DNA of 64,000 bases. Origin: an uncultured bacterium (lineage in GTDB: Bacteria; Actinomycetota; Coriobacteriia; Coriobacteriales; Coriobacteriaceae). The DNA lies in NCBI GenBank assembly GCA_905214425.1, contig CAJMLY010000001.1, positions 127,372 through 191,371 on the forward strand. The letters are read 5' to 3'. A program made the position numbers and the translations under genes. The first letter of the stretch is position 1; every line of letters starts with the position of its first letter. The notes under the pieces are model-generated. The model was not told the origin of the DNA. It ran no database searches and saw only the letters and a program-made list of their open reading frames with translations. Of the stretch, positions 1 through 8,267 are shown one piece after another.

Positions 1-132
1 GACCTGATCCGTGCCGGTGTGAAGCCGGGGCCCGAGCTAGGTCAACTACTCAACGCTGCCCTCGATGCCGTGATCGAAGACAACATTCCCAATGAGCGCG
101 AAGCCCTTTTGGTCCATCTCAACTTGAATTAG
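1..132 (+). CDS. cca: CCA tRNA nucleotidyltransferase, C-terminal end (partial)
   Basis: Only the last 43 codons and the TAG stop are inside the window; the gene begins upstream. The tail reads GVKPGPELGQLL followed about 20 residues later by NEREALL. That is the usual C-terminal pattern of class II CCA-adding enzymes/poly(A) polymerases, where the helical domain ends with a PGP-x-LG and a PNEREALL motif. The enzyme would add or repair the 3' CCA of tRNAs in the cytoplasm. Two tRNA genes follow directly downstream. The call rests on this short tail alone, so a close paralog in the same family cannot be excluded. Confidence 0.7.
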   Translation, partial: DLIRAGVKPGPELGQLLNAALDAVIEDNIPNEREALLVHLNLN

Positions 133-162
133 CTACCCAGTTTACCTGCGTGTTCCATAACC

Positions 163-187
163 TGCCGACAATTTTTCGGCAATTTGG
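163..187 (+). terminator. weak hairpin after cca
   Basis: A 6-bp inverted repeat (TGCCGA/TCGGCA) with a T-rich 7-nt loop lies 30 bp after the cca stop and before the tRNA promoter. The stem is short and the following tract is only partly T, so this is a weak terminator candidate. Confidence 0.3.
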
Positions 188-196
188 AATTTCTTC

Positions 197-225
197 TTGC
201 GCTGACGTTTTTTGTCCCGTAATAT
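197..225 (+). promoter_or_regulatory. promoter for tandem tRNA-Glu genes
   Basis: A TTGCGC box (197-202) and a TAATAT box (220-225) are separated by exactly 17 bp, about 34 bp upstream of the first tRNA-Glu. This fits a sigma70-type promoter for a stable RNA unit. Confidence 0.6.
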
Positions 226-259
226 ATTTCTTCGCAGCACGGCAGTGCAGATGTCATGT

Positions 260-336
260 GGCCCGTTCGTCTAGCGGTTTAGGACGCCGCCCTCTCAAGG
301 CGGAGATCACCAGTTCGAATCTGGTACGGGCTACCA
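260..336 (+). tRNA. tRNA-Glu (anticodon CTC), copy 1
   Basis: Cloverleaf elements are visible: acceptor GGCCCGT pairs with ACGGGCT, the anticodon stem CCGCC/GGCGG encloses loop CTCTCAA giving anticodon CTC, the T-loop is TTCGAAT, and CCA is encoded. It reads GAG codons. It is the first of two identical copies. Confidence 0.95.
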
Positions 337-358
337 CTTCTTTTCTGCTGAGGCTTAT

Positions 359-435
359 GGCCCGTTCGTCTAGCGGTTTAGGACGCCGCCCTCTCAAGGC
401 GGAGATCACCAGTTCGAATCTGGTACGGGCTACCA
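359..435 (+). tRNA. tRNA-Glu (anticodon CTC), copy 2
   Basis: Identical over its full 77 bp to the copy at 260-336, separated by a 22-bp spacer. It has the same anticodon CTC and encoded CCA. The pair looks like a local tandem duplication that raises the tRNA-Glu(GAG) dose. glutamyl-tRNA synthetase (gltX) is in the same window but not adjacent. Confidence 0.95.
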
Positions 436-446
436 CGCATTTGATA

Positions 447-482
447 CCCGGGCTTCCTATGGAAGGCCGGGTTTTTTATTTT
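447..482 (+). terminator. Rho-independent terminator after tRNA-Glu pair
   Basis: An inverted repeat CCCGG-x-CTTCC / GGAAG-x-CCGGG with a 3-nt loop is followed immediately by a TTTTTTATTTT tract, 11 bp after the second tRNA. Confidence 0.8.
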
Positions 483-585
483 CAAACAACCGTCTGCAAT
501 TCCCGTTTGAACCAGAGCTTTGCGTTCTGTCTATGGTCCTTGCGGGTACAATATCCAAGATATTTTGACTGTTAGAAGGAGTCTC

Positions 586-1893
586 ATGACGGAGTCCTCT
601 CAGCATACGTCTAAGCCCCAGGTCGAGGTTGAGGCCTCGGGCGGAGATGACAATAAGAGCGCACGCCGCGGCGCCATCTTTATCGGCGTCGTGCTGGTGG
701 GTTATATCGTCTATCTGGTGGTAACCGGGCAGATGGGGCAGTTCTGGGCCGCAATGTCGAGCGTCCAGGCGCCATGGCTCGTTGTCGCGTGTCTTTGCAT
801 GTTCATGTATCTGTTCTTTGGCATTGTGGCCTATGCGATCGCCGTCTGGCTCGACCCATATTCACCCGTCGGCATCCGCGACCTGATTTCGGTCGAGGCG
901 AGCGGCATCTTCTTTGGCAACCTGACGCCCATGATGATGGGCTCGACTCCCGCCCAGATCTACCGCCTGACCAAGGCGGGCCAAAATGTCGGCGAGGCTG
1001 GTGCCACGCAGTTCACGCGCTTTATCGTGTATCAGTTTGGCCTCGTTGCCTGGGGCGCTATCCTACTGCTTGCTCGCATGCCGTTTTTTGCCGAGCGCTA
1101 TGGCGACATGACGCTGCTGTGTGTCTTTAGCTTTGGTGGGCACTGCTGCATCTTGCTGGGCATCTTCGCCGTCGCGCTCATGCCTAAGACCGTCACGCGC
1201 GTCGCCCATTGCATCATCAATTGGCTTGAGCGCATTGGTGTCTCGGCCACTACGATCGAGGGATGGCGCACGTTTGTCGATGGCGAGATCTACTCCTTCT
1301 CCGAGAAGTTCAAGCTTTCAGCCGGACATTTTTCTTCCATGCTGCTCACCGTGTTTATCACCATGCTGCAGCTCGCGTTTTTCTATCTGGTGCCGTATTT
1401 CCTGATGCTTGCCTTTGGCCACCACGAGGTCGACTTTTTCTCGGTCATGGCCGCGAGCGCCTTTGTCCAGCTGCTGAGCTCTGCGGTTCCCTTGCCCGGT
1501 GGAACTGGTGGCGCTGAGGGCGGCTTTGCATTGTTCTTGGGTCATTTCTTCGGTTCGGCATCGACCGCCGGCTATCTGCTGTGGCGCCTCATTACGTTTA
1601 TTGCACCGACCATTTTGGCTGCGCCCCTGCTGGGGCTTAAGAGCGCTCACAACGAGAGCATCCATGCGCGCTGGGATCGTGTGATGCGCAAGCTCGGCCG
1701 CGCGCCTCAGACGCCCTCTGCGCCCACTAAGCCGCACCCCGCGAATGCTGTTACCGTTGATCCCAAGAAGCAGGCTCAGAAGGCTTCTGGGACCGCTAAG
1801 CCGGCTCATAAAGCCTATGTGCGCCAGACAGGCGACGGTATTCGCGTATCTCCGTCGGCACTCAATAAGAAGAAGCACCCTAAGTCGCAGTAG
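586..1893 (+). CDS. lysylphosphatidylglycerol synthase TM-domain / flippase-like membrane protein
   Basis: A 435-aa polytopic membrane protein. The ATG at 586 is chosen because AGAAGGA ends 5 bp upstream. After a hydrophilic, acidic N-terminus (about 30 aa) there are roughly eight hydrophobic segments. The layout matches the UPF0104/LPG_synthase_TM family, with the hallmark GNLTPMMMGSTPAQIYR-type region near residue 110-125 and VPLPGGTGGAEGGF near residue 305. Family members flip lipids or act in aminoacyl-lipid or glycolipid synthesis. There is no C-terminal aminoacyltransferase domain here, so it is not a full MprF. The last 60 residues are a basic Lys/Ala/Pro-rich tail. Substrate unknown. 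It appears monocistronic. Confidence 0.7.
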   Translation: MTESSQHTSKPQVEVEASGGDDNKSARRGAIFIGVVLVGYIVYLVVTGQMGQFWAAMSSVQAPWLVVACLCMFMYLFFGIVAYAIAVWLDPYSPVGIRDLISVEASGIFFGNLTPMMMGSTPAQIYRLTKAGQNVGEAGATQFTRFIVYQFGLVAWGAILLLARMPFFAERYGDMTLLCVFSFGGHCCILLGIFAVALMPKTVTRVAHCIINWLERIGVSATTIEGWRTFVDGEIYSFSEKFKLSAGHFSSMLLTVFITMLQLAFFYLVPYFLMLAFGHHEVDFFSVMAASAFVQLLSSAVPLPGGTGGAEGGFALFLGHFFGSASTAGYLLWRLITFIAPTILAAPLLGLKSAHNESIHARWDRVMRKLGRAPQTPSAPTKPHPANAVTVDPKKQAQKASGTAKPAHKAYVRQTGDGIRVSPSALNKKKHPKSQ

Positions 1894-2009
1894 GGTAGTC
1901 GTGCGTTCTTCATGATGCGGGGCATATTTGTGCTGTATGGGGGATAATCCTCTTACGTAGATTATCTCTCATCTGTTGATGAATGCTCGCATATCGAAGG
2001 GACATGCCC

Positions 2010-2621
2010 ATGGCAACCAGCAAACCGCGTCTTGACCGCCGCATCGTTCGCAGCCGCAATGCCATCCTTTCCGCTTTCGAGCGCCTGCTCATGGAAAAGC
2101 CGCTGGCAGACATTACGGTGAGTGCCATCGCGCGCGAGGCCAATGTCGACCGCAAGACCTTTTACGTTCACTTTGGCACGGTTGACGGCCTGCTCGATGC
2201 CATTGCCGTCGATGTGGTGGAGATGATTGTCGACTCGGTCGAGAAAACGCTTGCTTCCATGGACGGCGACACCAATGAGCGCGCCCTGGGCGCGGCGGCG
2301 ACCTTCTTTAAAACCGTTAATGAGGCGCTGTGCAACAACTTAGTGCTCAATCGTCAGCTGATCGAGAATATTCCGCTCGATGATTTCATGGCTCGTCTTC
2401 GTGCGCCGCTCGAACATGAGATTGCCGAGCGCGATCTGCTGCCCCAAGGTCTCAAGGACGAGATGTTCGACTATTATCTGGCGTTTTTGCTGTCGGGTAT
2501 TATCGGTATCTATCGCACGTGGGCACTGTCTGACGGCTCGGTTCCTATCGAGCGCGTCTCTGAGGTCGCCAACGACCTGACTCTTAATGGCCTGTCGAGT
2601 CTGGAATCTCGCTTGGAATAG
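2010..2621 (+). CDS. TetR/AcrR family transcriptional regulator
   Basis: 203 aa. The N-terminal helix-turn-helix region (residues about 10-60) reads ITVSAIAREANVDRKTFY followed by VHFGTVDGLL, the standard TetR pattern; the helical C-terminal part would bind a ligand and dimerise. GAAGGGA (1996-2002) sits 7 bp before the ATG at 2010 and only 1 bp before the ATG at 2004, so 2010 is preferred. The gene is convergent with the radical SAM gene at 2810-4243, with a 69-bp palindrome between them. No obvious target gene is divergently transcribed; the upstream membrane protein is in the same direction. Confidence 0.85.
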   Translation: MATSKPRLDRRIVRSRNAILSAFERLLMEKPLADITVSAIAREANVDRKTFYVHFGTVDGLLDAIAVDVVEMIVDSVEKTLASMDGDTNERALGAAATFFKTVNEALCNNLVLNRQLIENIPLDDFMARLRAPLEHEIAERDLLPQGLKDEMFDYYLAFLLSGIIGIYRTWALSDGSVPIERVSEVANDLTLNGLSSLESRLE

Positions 2622-2645
2622 CATTGATAATTCAACAACTTAAAG

Positions 2646-2714
2646 AAGTTGCGGTGGAATAGGGATCGTTTTGGCTATTGGTAGGCCGTTCTGGTCCCTA
2701 TTTCACCGCAACTT
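2646..2714. repeat. 69-bp palindromic repeat, copy 1
   Basis: Both ends match the family arms AAGTTGCGGTGAAATAG (left; here one A is G) and CTATTTCACCGCAACTT (right). Inner arm bases also pair (AGGGA/TCCCT), leaving a variable centre. The copy lies between convergent genes (TetR and radical SAM) and could also terminate transcription from both sides. Confidence 0.85.
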
Positions 2715-2809
2715 AGTAAAACTGTTTTGATGGTAAGGCGGAGCAGCCTCGAAGATGAGCCTCGAGACTGCTCCGCTTCATTTCTGAGCGTTTGTCGTGT
2801 AGGGCAGCA

Positions 2810-4243
2810 TTAATCGCCGTTTTTGAGTATGCGGCCCTGTTTTTCGAACTTGTGCATGTCGCTATCGGCCATGCCCTGCGACTTGTCCTCGTGACGCTTG
2901 GCGTATAACGGATCGTCGGAGTCGTTCCAGATGCGGTCGGCGACAGGTGACCATGCCTCGGCGGCAGCCTGGGTCTTTTCGCGCAGCTGCTCGGGTGACT
3001 CCTTCTCGATGAGATCGGTGCTCGTTGCGCCACTCTCGGCGACCAGTTTGGGCAGTACATCTGGATTCTCGAGCATGGGGCATGGTTTGAGGTAGTTGTC
3101 GTTAAACGGCATGTTCTCGTAGTACTTCATAAAGAGGGGAGAGCGCAGCGCGTCGAGTAAGCTCACATCGTGGATGTTGGCGTTTGAGTAGTGGATGAAC
3201 ACGCACGGCTCCACGTCTCCGGCGGCGTTGATGTGCAGGTAGCGGCGGCCGCCGGCGATACATCCGCCTACAAACTCGCCGTCGTTTTGGAAGTCGAGCG
3301 TAAACAACGGCTTCTTCTCACGCATTTCGCGGATAAAGTGATACATGTGCTCGCGCTGCTCGGGCGTGGGCATGAGCTCGGGGGTTGCGTTGCGGCCAAC
3401 CGGCATAAAGTGGAAGTACCAACAGAAGAGTGCTCCCTCGCCGATCATCCAGTCCATGTTCTCCTCGGTTGCTACCGTATCGGCATTGGCGCTGGTCCAA
3501 CAGGTGGAGATACCAAACGGCAAGTCGCGCTCGCGCAGGAGTTTCATGGCGTGCTCGATCTTTGCGTAGGTACCCTCGCCGCGACGGGCGTCGGTGGTGT
3601 GCTCATTGCCCTCGGCGCTGATGGCGGGGACAAAATTACCTACGCGAATCATATCGTCGCAGAAGGCCTCGTCGATCAGCGTGGAGTTGGTAAAGCAGAG
3701 AAACACGCAGTCCTGATGTTTTTCGCAAATTCTGATCAGGTCGTGCTTGCGGACGAGCGGCTCGCCGCCGGTATAGATGTAGATATGCGTACCGAGCTCT
3801 TTGCCCTGCGTAACGATAGAGTTGATGTCTTCGAACGAGAGATTCTGCTTGTAGCCGTACTCGGCGGCCCAGCAGCCCGTGCAATGCAGGTTGCAGGCGC
3901 TCGTGGGATCGAGCAGGATGGCCCACGGAACGTTGCACTGGTACTTTTCGCGGTTCTTTTCCTGCTCTGGCCAAGCAAGCAGGTTGGCGTCGACAATGAG
4001 GGTCTTAAGCAGTTTGGTTCGCATCTGGGGATTAAGGCTGAACACACGCATGATCAGGTCATACCAATTGCCGCGGCTCTTGATGACATTGGTGAATGCC
4101 TCTCGCTGTACAGGAAATACGCGATTGGGGACCAGCTTGTTCACGAGGTCCATGATTTTGTCGATGTTTTCTTGCGGGTTGTCGTCGAGATAATCGATGA
4201 GCTTGTTAAGCGCTGCACGCTCTGCTGACTGTGTAAGCGACAT
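2810..4243 (-). CDS. radical SAM enzyme with C-terminal cysteine-rich region
   Basis: 477 aa. The CX3CX2C cluster (C117, C121, C124, in SACNLHCTGC) binds the 4Fe-4S/SAM centre, and GGEP at 159-162 is the SAM-binding motif. Downstream cysteines at CIAGG, EPCVF and KPCPM fit a SPASM/twitch-type auxiliary cluster. Residues 1-100 form a helical leader often seen in radical SAM proteins of anaerobes. GTGAAAGGATATACCC before the ATG supports the start. Substrate unknown: no precursor peptide or obvious partner gene lies next to it, which leaves open whether it modifies a peptide, protein or small molecule. Confidence 0.75.
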   Translation of the reverse strand: MSLTQSAERAALNKLIDYLDDNPQENIDKIMDLVNKLVPNRVFPVQREAFTNVIKSRGNWYDLIMRVFSLNPQMRTKLLKTLIVDANLLAWPEQEKNREKYQCNVPWAILLDPTSACNLHCTGCWAAEYGYKQNLSFEDINSIVTQGKELGTHIYIYTGGEPLVRKHDLIRICEKHQDCVFLCFTNSTLIDEAFCDDMIRVGNFVPAISAEGNEHTTDARRGEGTYAKIEHAMKLLRERDLPFGISTCWTSANADTVATEENMDWMIGEGALFCWYFHFMPVGRNATPELMPTPEQREHMYHFIREMREKKPLFTLDFQNDGEFVGGCIAGGRRYLHINAAGDVEPCVFIHYSNANIHDVSLLDALRSPLFMKYYENMPFNDNYLKPCPMLENPDVLPKLVAESGATSTDLIEKESPEQLREKTQAAAEAWSPVADRIWNDSDDPLYAKRHEDKSQGMADSDMHKFEKQGRILKNGD

Positions 4244-4377
4244 GGGTATATCCTTTCACGTGTGCTTAATGTGTGATAATACCCACTTGTAGATTAAACG
4301 AAGTCTAAAGATTTGGAATGTGTCTATTCAACGAATCAATTTAATTTGGGGTGAAGCGTTATACGCCGACACCTTCT
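4244..4377. other. AT-rich spacer before the cobalamin block
   Basis: This 134-bp stretch is clearly AT-richer than the cobalamin genes that follow. It should contain the minus-strand promoter of the radical SAM gene. I see no gene in it. It ends at the half repeat at 4378. Confidence 0.5.
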
Positions 4378-4398
4378 AAGTTGCGGTGAAATAGTGTC
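4378..4398 (+). repeat. half copy (left arm only) of the 69-bp repeat; left border of cobalamin block
   Basis: AAGTTGCGGTGAAATAG plus GTGTC is present, but the matching right arm is absent from the following 100 bp. The same 21 bases, with one mismatch (G to C at base 8), recur at 26344-26364. The two therefore form direct repeats flanking the whole cobalamin block. Confidence 0.8.
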
Positions 4399-4431
4399 AG
4401 ATGGGGATGCGGACGATTTCTTGGGCCGCGC

Positions 4432-5646
4432 CTAGGCGTATCCAATGGAATCCTCCGATGCGCCTTCGCACGCTCGCATGACCTCGATACCATGCGATCG
4501 TGCGAACTCGACGAGCTCTGCGTTGCGGGCGTTTATGGTGCCGAAGGCGGCGGGGCACACGATAAGACGCGCGCAGTGGACGAGGAGCTCTTTGGCGCGG
4601 GCTATGGTTTTATCCCCGATCGGCTCGAAGGCGCGCTCGGCCACGCATTCCGTCGCCAGGTCGCGCGCAAGCTCGCAGTCGATGTCCCCTTCGTGCAGAA
4701 CGCCCGCGTAGAACGCCTTGCCCTGCCGGATTAGCTGGCGAAACACAGCTGATCCCGTACCTGCGCCGGCGATGACGAACGTGTGCGCATCGCCGTGTGG
4801 GCGCCCAATTTCCACGCTGCCGAAGCGCTCGTTGAAGGTGCCATGTTGAAGGCCGTAGAGCTCGCCAATCGTCTCGCGCGTGAATATGTCCTCGGGTGCG
4901 CCGGCGCGGAAGACCCGGCCGTCCTTCACGCAAATCACCTTGTCGGCACTTTTCTGCGCGAGCTCGAGTTCGTGGATGGACATGATGACAGCAACATTCC
5001 GCGATTTCGCAAGGTGGCGAAGTATTCGCAGCAGGTCGATCTGGTAGCGGATATCGAGATACGACGTGGGCTCATCGAGCACGAGCACACGCGGATCCTG
5101 CGCGATGGCGCGTGCGAGCATGACGCGCTGGCGTTGCCCGTCGCTTATCTGCATGAAGTCGCGCTCGGCGAGCCCTTCCACATGTGCGGTTTTCATGGCC
5201 TCGTCGACCCGATTATGGTCATCGGGCGTGAGTGTGCCCATTCGCCCGGTGTAGGGATGCCTTCCCGCCTCTACGATATCGCGGCAGGTGAGGAGCTCGG
5301 TCCGGGGGCGATCTGTCAGCATAACGGCAAGGTTCCTTGCGAACTCCGCCGTCTTCCATCGGGAAATCTCCCGCCCGTCGAGCTCGACTGCGCCGGCAAG
5401 CGGTGCCAGATGGCGTGTGATGGTTTTCAAGATGGTCGACTTGCCCGAGCCGTTCGGCCCGATGAGCGCCACGACGTCGCCCGCGCGAACCTCCAGATCG
5501 ACGCCTTCGACTACGACCTTCTTGTCGTAGCCAGCCGACAGGTCGCTTATTCGGAAAAGCGGTGCTCCGTCAGCCTGCGTTTCGACCGGGGTTTCGAGGT
5601 TCGACTCCCCTCCGAGCGTTTTGGGCCGCGGCACGAATTCCCCCAT
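4432..5646 (-). CDS. FecE/BtuD-type ABC transporter ATP-binding protein with C-terminal extra domain
   Basis: 404 aa. Residues about 30-275 are the ABC ATPase: Walker A GPNGSGKST, signature ISDGQRQR (a D replaces the usual second G of SGGQ), Walker B VLVLDEP and the switch His in SIHELE. Residues about 285-404 form a separate domain starting TFVIAGAGTG, absent from ordinary FecE/BtuD (about 260 aa). Its glycine-rich start suggests a nucleotide- or ligand-binding fold. The ATG follows the permease TAG with no gap, so the two are translationally coupled. It would energise import of a corrinoid or metal chelate. It is the last gene of the riboswitch-led minus-strand arm. Confidence 0.85.
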   Translation of the reverse strand: MGEFVPRPKTLGGESNLETPVETQADGAPLFRISDLSAGYDKKVVVEGVDLEVRAGDVVALIGPNGSGKSTILKTITRHLAPLAGAVELDGREISRWKTAEFARNLAVMLTDRPRTELLTCRDIVEAGRHPYTGRMGTLTPDDHNRVDEAMKTAHVEGLAERDFMQISDGQRQRVMLARAIAQDPRVLVLDEPTSYLDIRYQIDLLRILRHLAKSRNVAVIMSIHELELAQKSADKVICVKDGRVFRAGAPEDIFTRETIGELYGLQHGTFNERFGSVEIGRPHGDAHTFVIAGAGTGSAVFRQLIRQGKAFYAGVLHEGDIDCELARDLATECVAERAFEPIGDKTIARAKELLVHCARLIVCPAAFGTINARNAELVEFARSHGIEVMRACEGASEDSIGYA

Positions 5647-6699
5647 CTACCTCACCCGCTTCTTCAACATGAGCGCGATAACCACCGGCGCGCCGAAGAT
5701 GGCGGTGACGGCGCTGATGGAAAGCTCGACGGGAGAGAACAGCGTGCGCGCGATCAAATCGCAGCCCGCGCAGAAGATGGCGCCTCCCAAGAAGCACGCA
5801 GGAATCACGCGGATGGGCTTCGACGACTTCAGCGCCGACTTAACGAGATGCGGAACCGCGATGCCTACGAACGACACCGGACCAGCGAACGCGGTCACGC
5901 AGGCGGAGAGCATGCTCGCTAGAAGGACGAGCACCACGCGGAAGCGTGCGACGTTCACGCCGACGCTTTTCGCGTAGGCTTCTCCCAGCTGGAAGGCGGA
6001 AAGGGGCTTCGATATCGCGAATACGCATGCGCTCACGGTGATCACCACGACCGCGATGACCGCGATGTCGTCCCAGCTCGAACCCGAGAAGCTACCCAAA
6101 GACCAGTTGTGCAGGTTCACGATGGACTGGTCGTCGGCGAAGGCGATGAGAAAGTTCGTCGCCGCCGAGCAGATGTATCCCACCATGACGCCCGCCACGA
6201 TGAGCATGGCCATGGAACTTATGCGCCGTGCGATGAGGAGCACGAAGCCGATGGTGATAAGCGATCCCAGAAATGCTGCGGCCACCATGGCCGGCGAGGA
6301 CATGGCCTGGTTCGCGCCCAGAAGCACGATCATCGTAAGCGCGACGACGAACTTTGCGCCCGAGGAGACGCCCAAGATGAACGGGTCGGCGATGGGGTTG
6401 TTGAAAAACGTCTGCAGCAGGAACCCGGAGAGCGAAAGTGCCCCGCCGAGAAGCACGGCTGAAAGCACGCGCGGCAGGCGAATCTCCCAGATGACTTGGC
6501 TTTCCATGGAATTGGCCGCGCCGCCCGAAAGGATGCCGGGGATGTGGTCTGCGGGCACGAGCACGCTCCCGATGCACAGGTTGGCCCCGACGAGCACGAT
6601 GAGGACAACAGCGAGCAGCGCCGTCACGACGCGACACCGCGCGGCACGCCCCGATTCGTCGTATGTCATGGAAAGCCGGCTTCTCATGACGCTAGCCAA
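5647..6699 (-). CDS. FecCD/BtuC-family ABC transporter permease
   Basis: 350 aa with about ten hydrophobic segments. FecCD motifs are visible: IRLPRVLSAVLLGGALSLSG near residue 55-75, GVSSGA near 100 and the coupling-loop region GPVSFVGIAVPHLVK near 270. It forms the membrane channel for the ATPase at 4432-5646 and the binding protein at 6692-8263. Its 5' end overlaps the binding-protein gene by 8 bp. BtuC versus heme or siderophore permease cannot be separated by sequence alone; the riboswitch and the neighbouring cob genes favour a corrinoid or cobalt-related substrate. Confidence 0.85.
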   Translation of the reverse strand: MASVMRSRLSMTYDESGRAARCRVVTALLAVVLIVLVGANLCIGSVLVPADHIPGILSGGAANSMESQVIWEIRLPRVLSAVLLGGALSLSGFLLQTFFNNPIADPFILGVSSGAKFVVALTMIVLLGANQAMSSPAMVAAAFLGSLITIGFVLLIARRISSMAMLIVAGVMVGYICSAATNFLIAFADDQSIVNLHNWSLGSFSGSSWDDIAVIAVVVITVSACVFAISKPLSAFQLGEAYAKSVGVNVARFRVVLVLLASMLSACVTAFAGPVSFVGIAVPHLVKSALKSSKPIRVIPACFLGGAIFCAGCDLIARTLFSPVELSISAVTAIFGAPVVIALMLKKRVR

Positions 6700-8263
6700 G
6701 CTTCCTCAGATAATGGAAGTCGCTCGCGTCATCGCCGGTGAACGCCCCGTGCAGCTCGTCGATAATGTCGGCGGTAGAAGTCATCTGCTGGTACATGTCG
6801 GCGCTTGTGACCCAGACGTTGCCGTTCTTTACGGCTTTGAACTGCGACAATAGCGCGTTTTTGCCTACGAAGTCTTTCAAGGTGGCAACCGATTCGTCGA
6901 TGGTGCCGTTGTAGACGATGATGTCTGCATCCTTCGCCGTCGCGTAGAAGCGCTCCATTTCGAGCGTTACTGACGAACCTGACGTCGACGCCGTCTGCGC
7001 GTCATCGAGCGCGTAGATGCCGCCTGCAAGCTCGATCATCTGCGCCACGTAGTCGCCCGCCCGCCGCGTGACGGCGGCCCCGTTCGAGTTAATGTAGAAA
7101 TACGCCACGGTTTTACCTGACGACGCGAGTCTCGACGTTTGCTCGACGCGGGCCTTCTGCTCGTTGAACAGGTGCGCGGCCTCGTCTTCCTTGTCGAACA
7201 GGACGCCGAAAAGCTTAATCCACTCGACGCGCCCGAGTGCTTCGGGCTCGCTCGACGACTGTTCGGTGAGCACGACGAGCCCGAGCTTCTGCAGCTTTTC
7301 CTTCACATCGGGCGTGTGGTTGATCATGGTGTTCTCGATGGCGAGCGTGCAGCCCGAGGCCGATATTCGCTCGTAGTCGGGCGCGCTGTACTTGCCGCCG
7401 TAGGCGATCGCCCCACTCTCGAGCGCGCTTTTAAAGCCCGCGACCGAGCAAACGTCGGCCTTCGTGCCCGACATGAGGATGTTGTCGTTCGCATCGAGCG
7501 CGTCGACCAGGCACATCGTCGCCGACGACACGAGGTACACCTTGTCGGCGGGGCGCCTTATGACCGCGATGTCGGAGCTCAACCCATCAGGTACCTTCGC
7601 ATCTTGCGGCACCACGAGGAAGCGCTCCCCGTTCGAAATGCAGATAAGCCGCAGGCCGCCTTCGTACTCGTCGACAGTGAAGTGCTCGGCGTATTCAAGC
7701 TGAAGCGCCCCCGTCGGCTCCCAGCCGCAGCCCAAATCGGCGTTGTGGAAGTCAGCCGCGGCGCTTGAAGCCGTTCCCGCAGGGGAGCCGCCGCTTGCAT
7801 CGTCGCCCGTTTTCTCCTTCATGGTGGATGAGTCGAAGTGGAGCGTGTAGTCGATGGTGTGCGGCGTCGACATGGCGAGGGTCTCGGCCGACACGGCGAT
7901 GTCCTCGTCGAGCGTGACGGGTATCTCGAACGTGGAGTTGCCGCCGTCGTTTACGGGCGCGTAGTCCACGCCGTCGACGGTCATCTTGTCGTAGTTCGAA
8001 CTCGACCAGGTGATGGTCGCGGTGTAGGTGTCGCCATCCTTCACAATTGTGGTGGGTGAGGCGATGCTTGCGCGTCCTGACCCACCGGAAAGCGAGACGC
8101 TCACAGTGTATTCCTGAGAGCCCGCCGTGCCACCGGTCGCGTTCGGGCTCGCACTGCACCCCGCGAAGGGAAACGCGAGCAGGGCGACGAGAACGCAGGC
8201 GAACGCGCGCGCCGCGATGCTGCGGCGCTTCCTGCTTTCCCCCTTTGGAAGAATCGACCGCAT
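6692..8263 (-). CDS. ABC transporter substrate-binding lipoprotein with N-terminal beta-rich domain
   Basis: 523 aa. A signal peptide ends at lipobox FAGC (C about residue 36). Residues about 50-150 form a beta-rich domain with TYTATITWSSSNYDKMTVDG, resembling ligand-binding modules found beside iron/heme/corrinoid transporters. Residues about 165-510 are a TroA/BtuF-like periplasmic-binding fold (for example SSATMCLVDAL, AYGGKYSAPDYERI, VYNGTIDESV). This is longer than usual for BtuF (about 270-300 aa) because of the N-terminal module. The start lies 4 bp after the stop of the upstream lipoprotein gene. It should capture substrate outside the membrane for the FecCD permease. Confidence 0.8.
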   Translation of the reverse strand: MRSILPKGESRKRRSIAARAFACVLVALLAFPFAGCSASPNATGGTAGSQEYTVSVSLSGGSGRASIASPTTIVKDGDTYTATITWSSSNYDKMTVDGVDYAPVNDGGNSTFEIPVTLDEDIAVSAETLAMSTPHTIDYTLHFDSSTMKEKTGDDASGGSPAGTASSAAADFHNADLGCGWEPTGALQLEYAEHFTVDEYEGGLRLICISNGERFLVVPQDAKVPDGLSSDIAVIRRPADKVYLVSSATMCLVDALDANDNILMSGTKADVCSVAGFKSALESGAIAYGGKYSAPDYERISASGCTLAIENTMINHTPDVKEKLQKLGLVVLTEQSSSEPEALGRVEWIKLFGVLFDKEDEAAHLFNEQKARVEQTSRLASSGKTVAYFYINSNGAAVTRRAGDYVAQMIELAGGIYALDDAQTASTSGSSVTLEMERFYATAKDADIIVYNGTIDESVATLKDFVGKNALLSQFKAVKNGNVWVTSADMYQQMTSTADIIDELHGAFTGDDASDFHYLRKLG

Positions 8264-8267
8264 GGCG

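Noticed and set aside
150..575. Open frame spanning both tRNA-Glu genes
   Set aside because: Its repeated peptide segment is only the translation of the two tRNA genes; no ribosome site or family match.
3191..4228. 345-aa plus-strand frame opposite the radical SAM gene
   Set aside because: Antisense shadow of a gene with intact catalytic motifs; no ribosome site and composition typical of reverse-frame reading.
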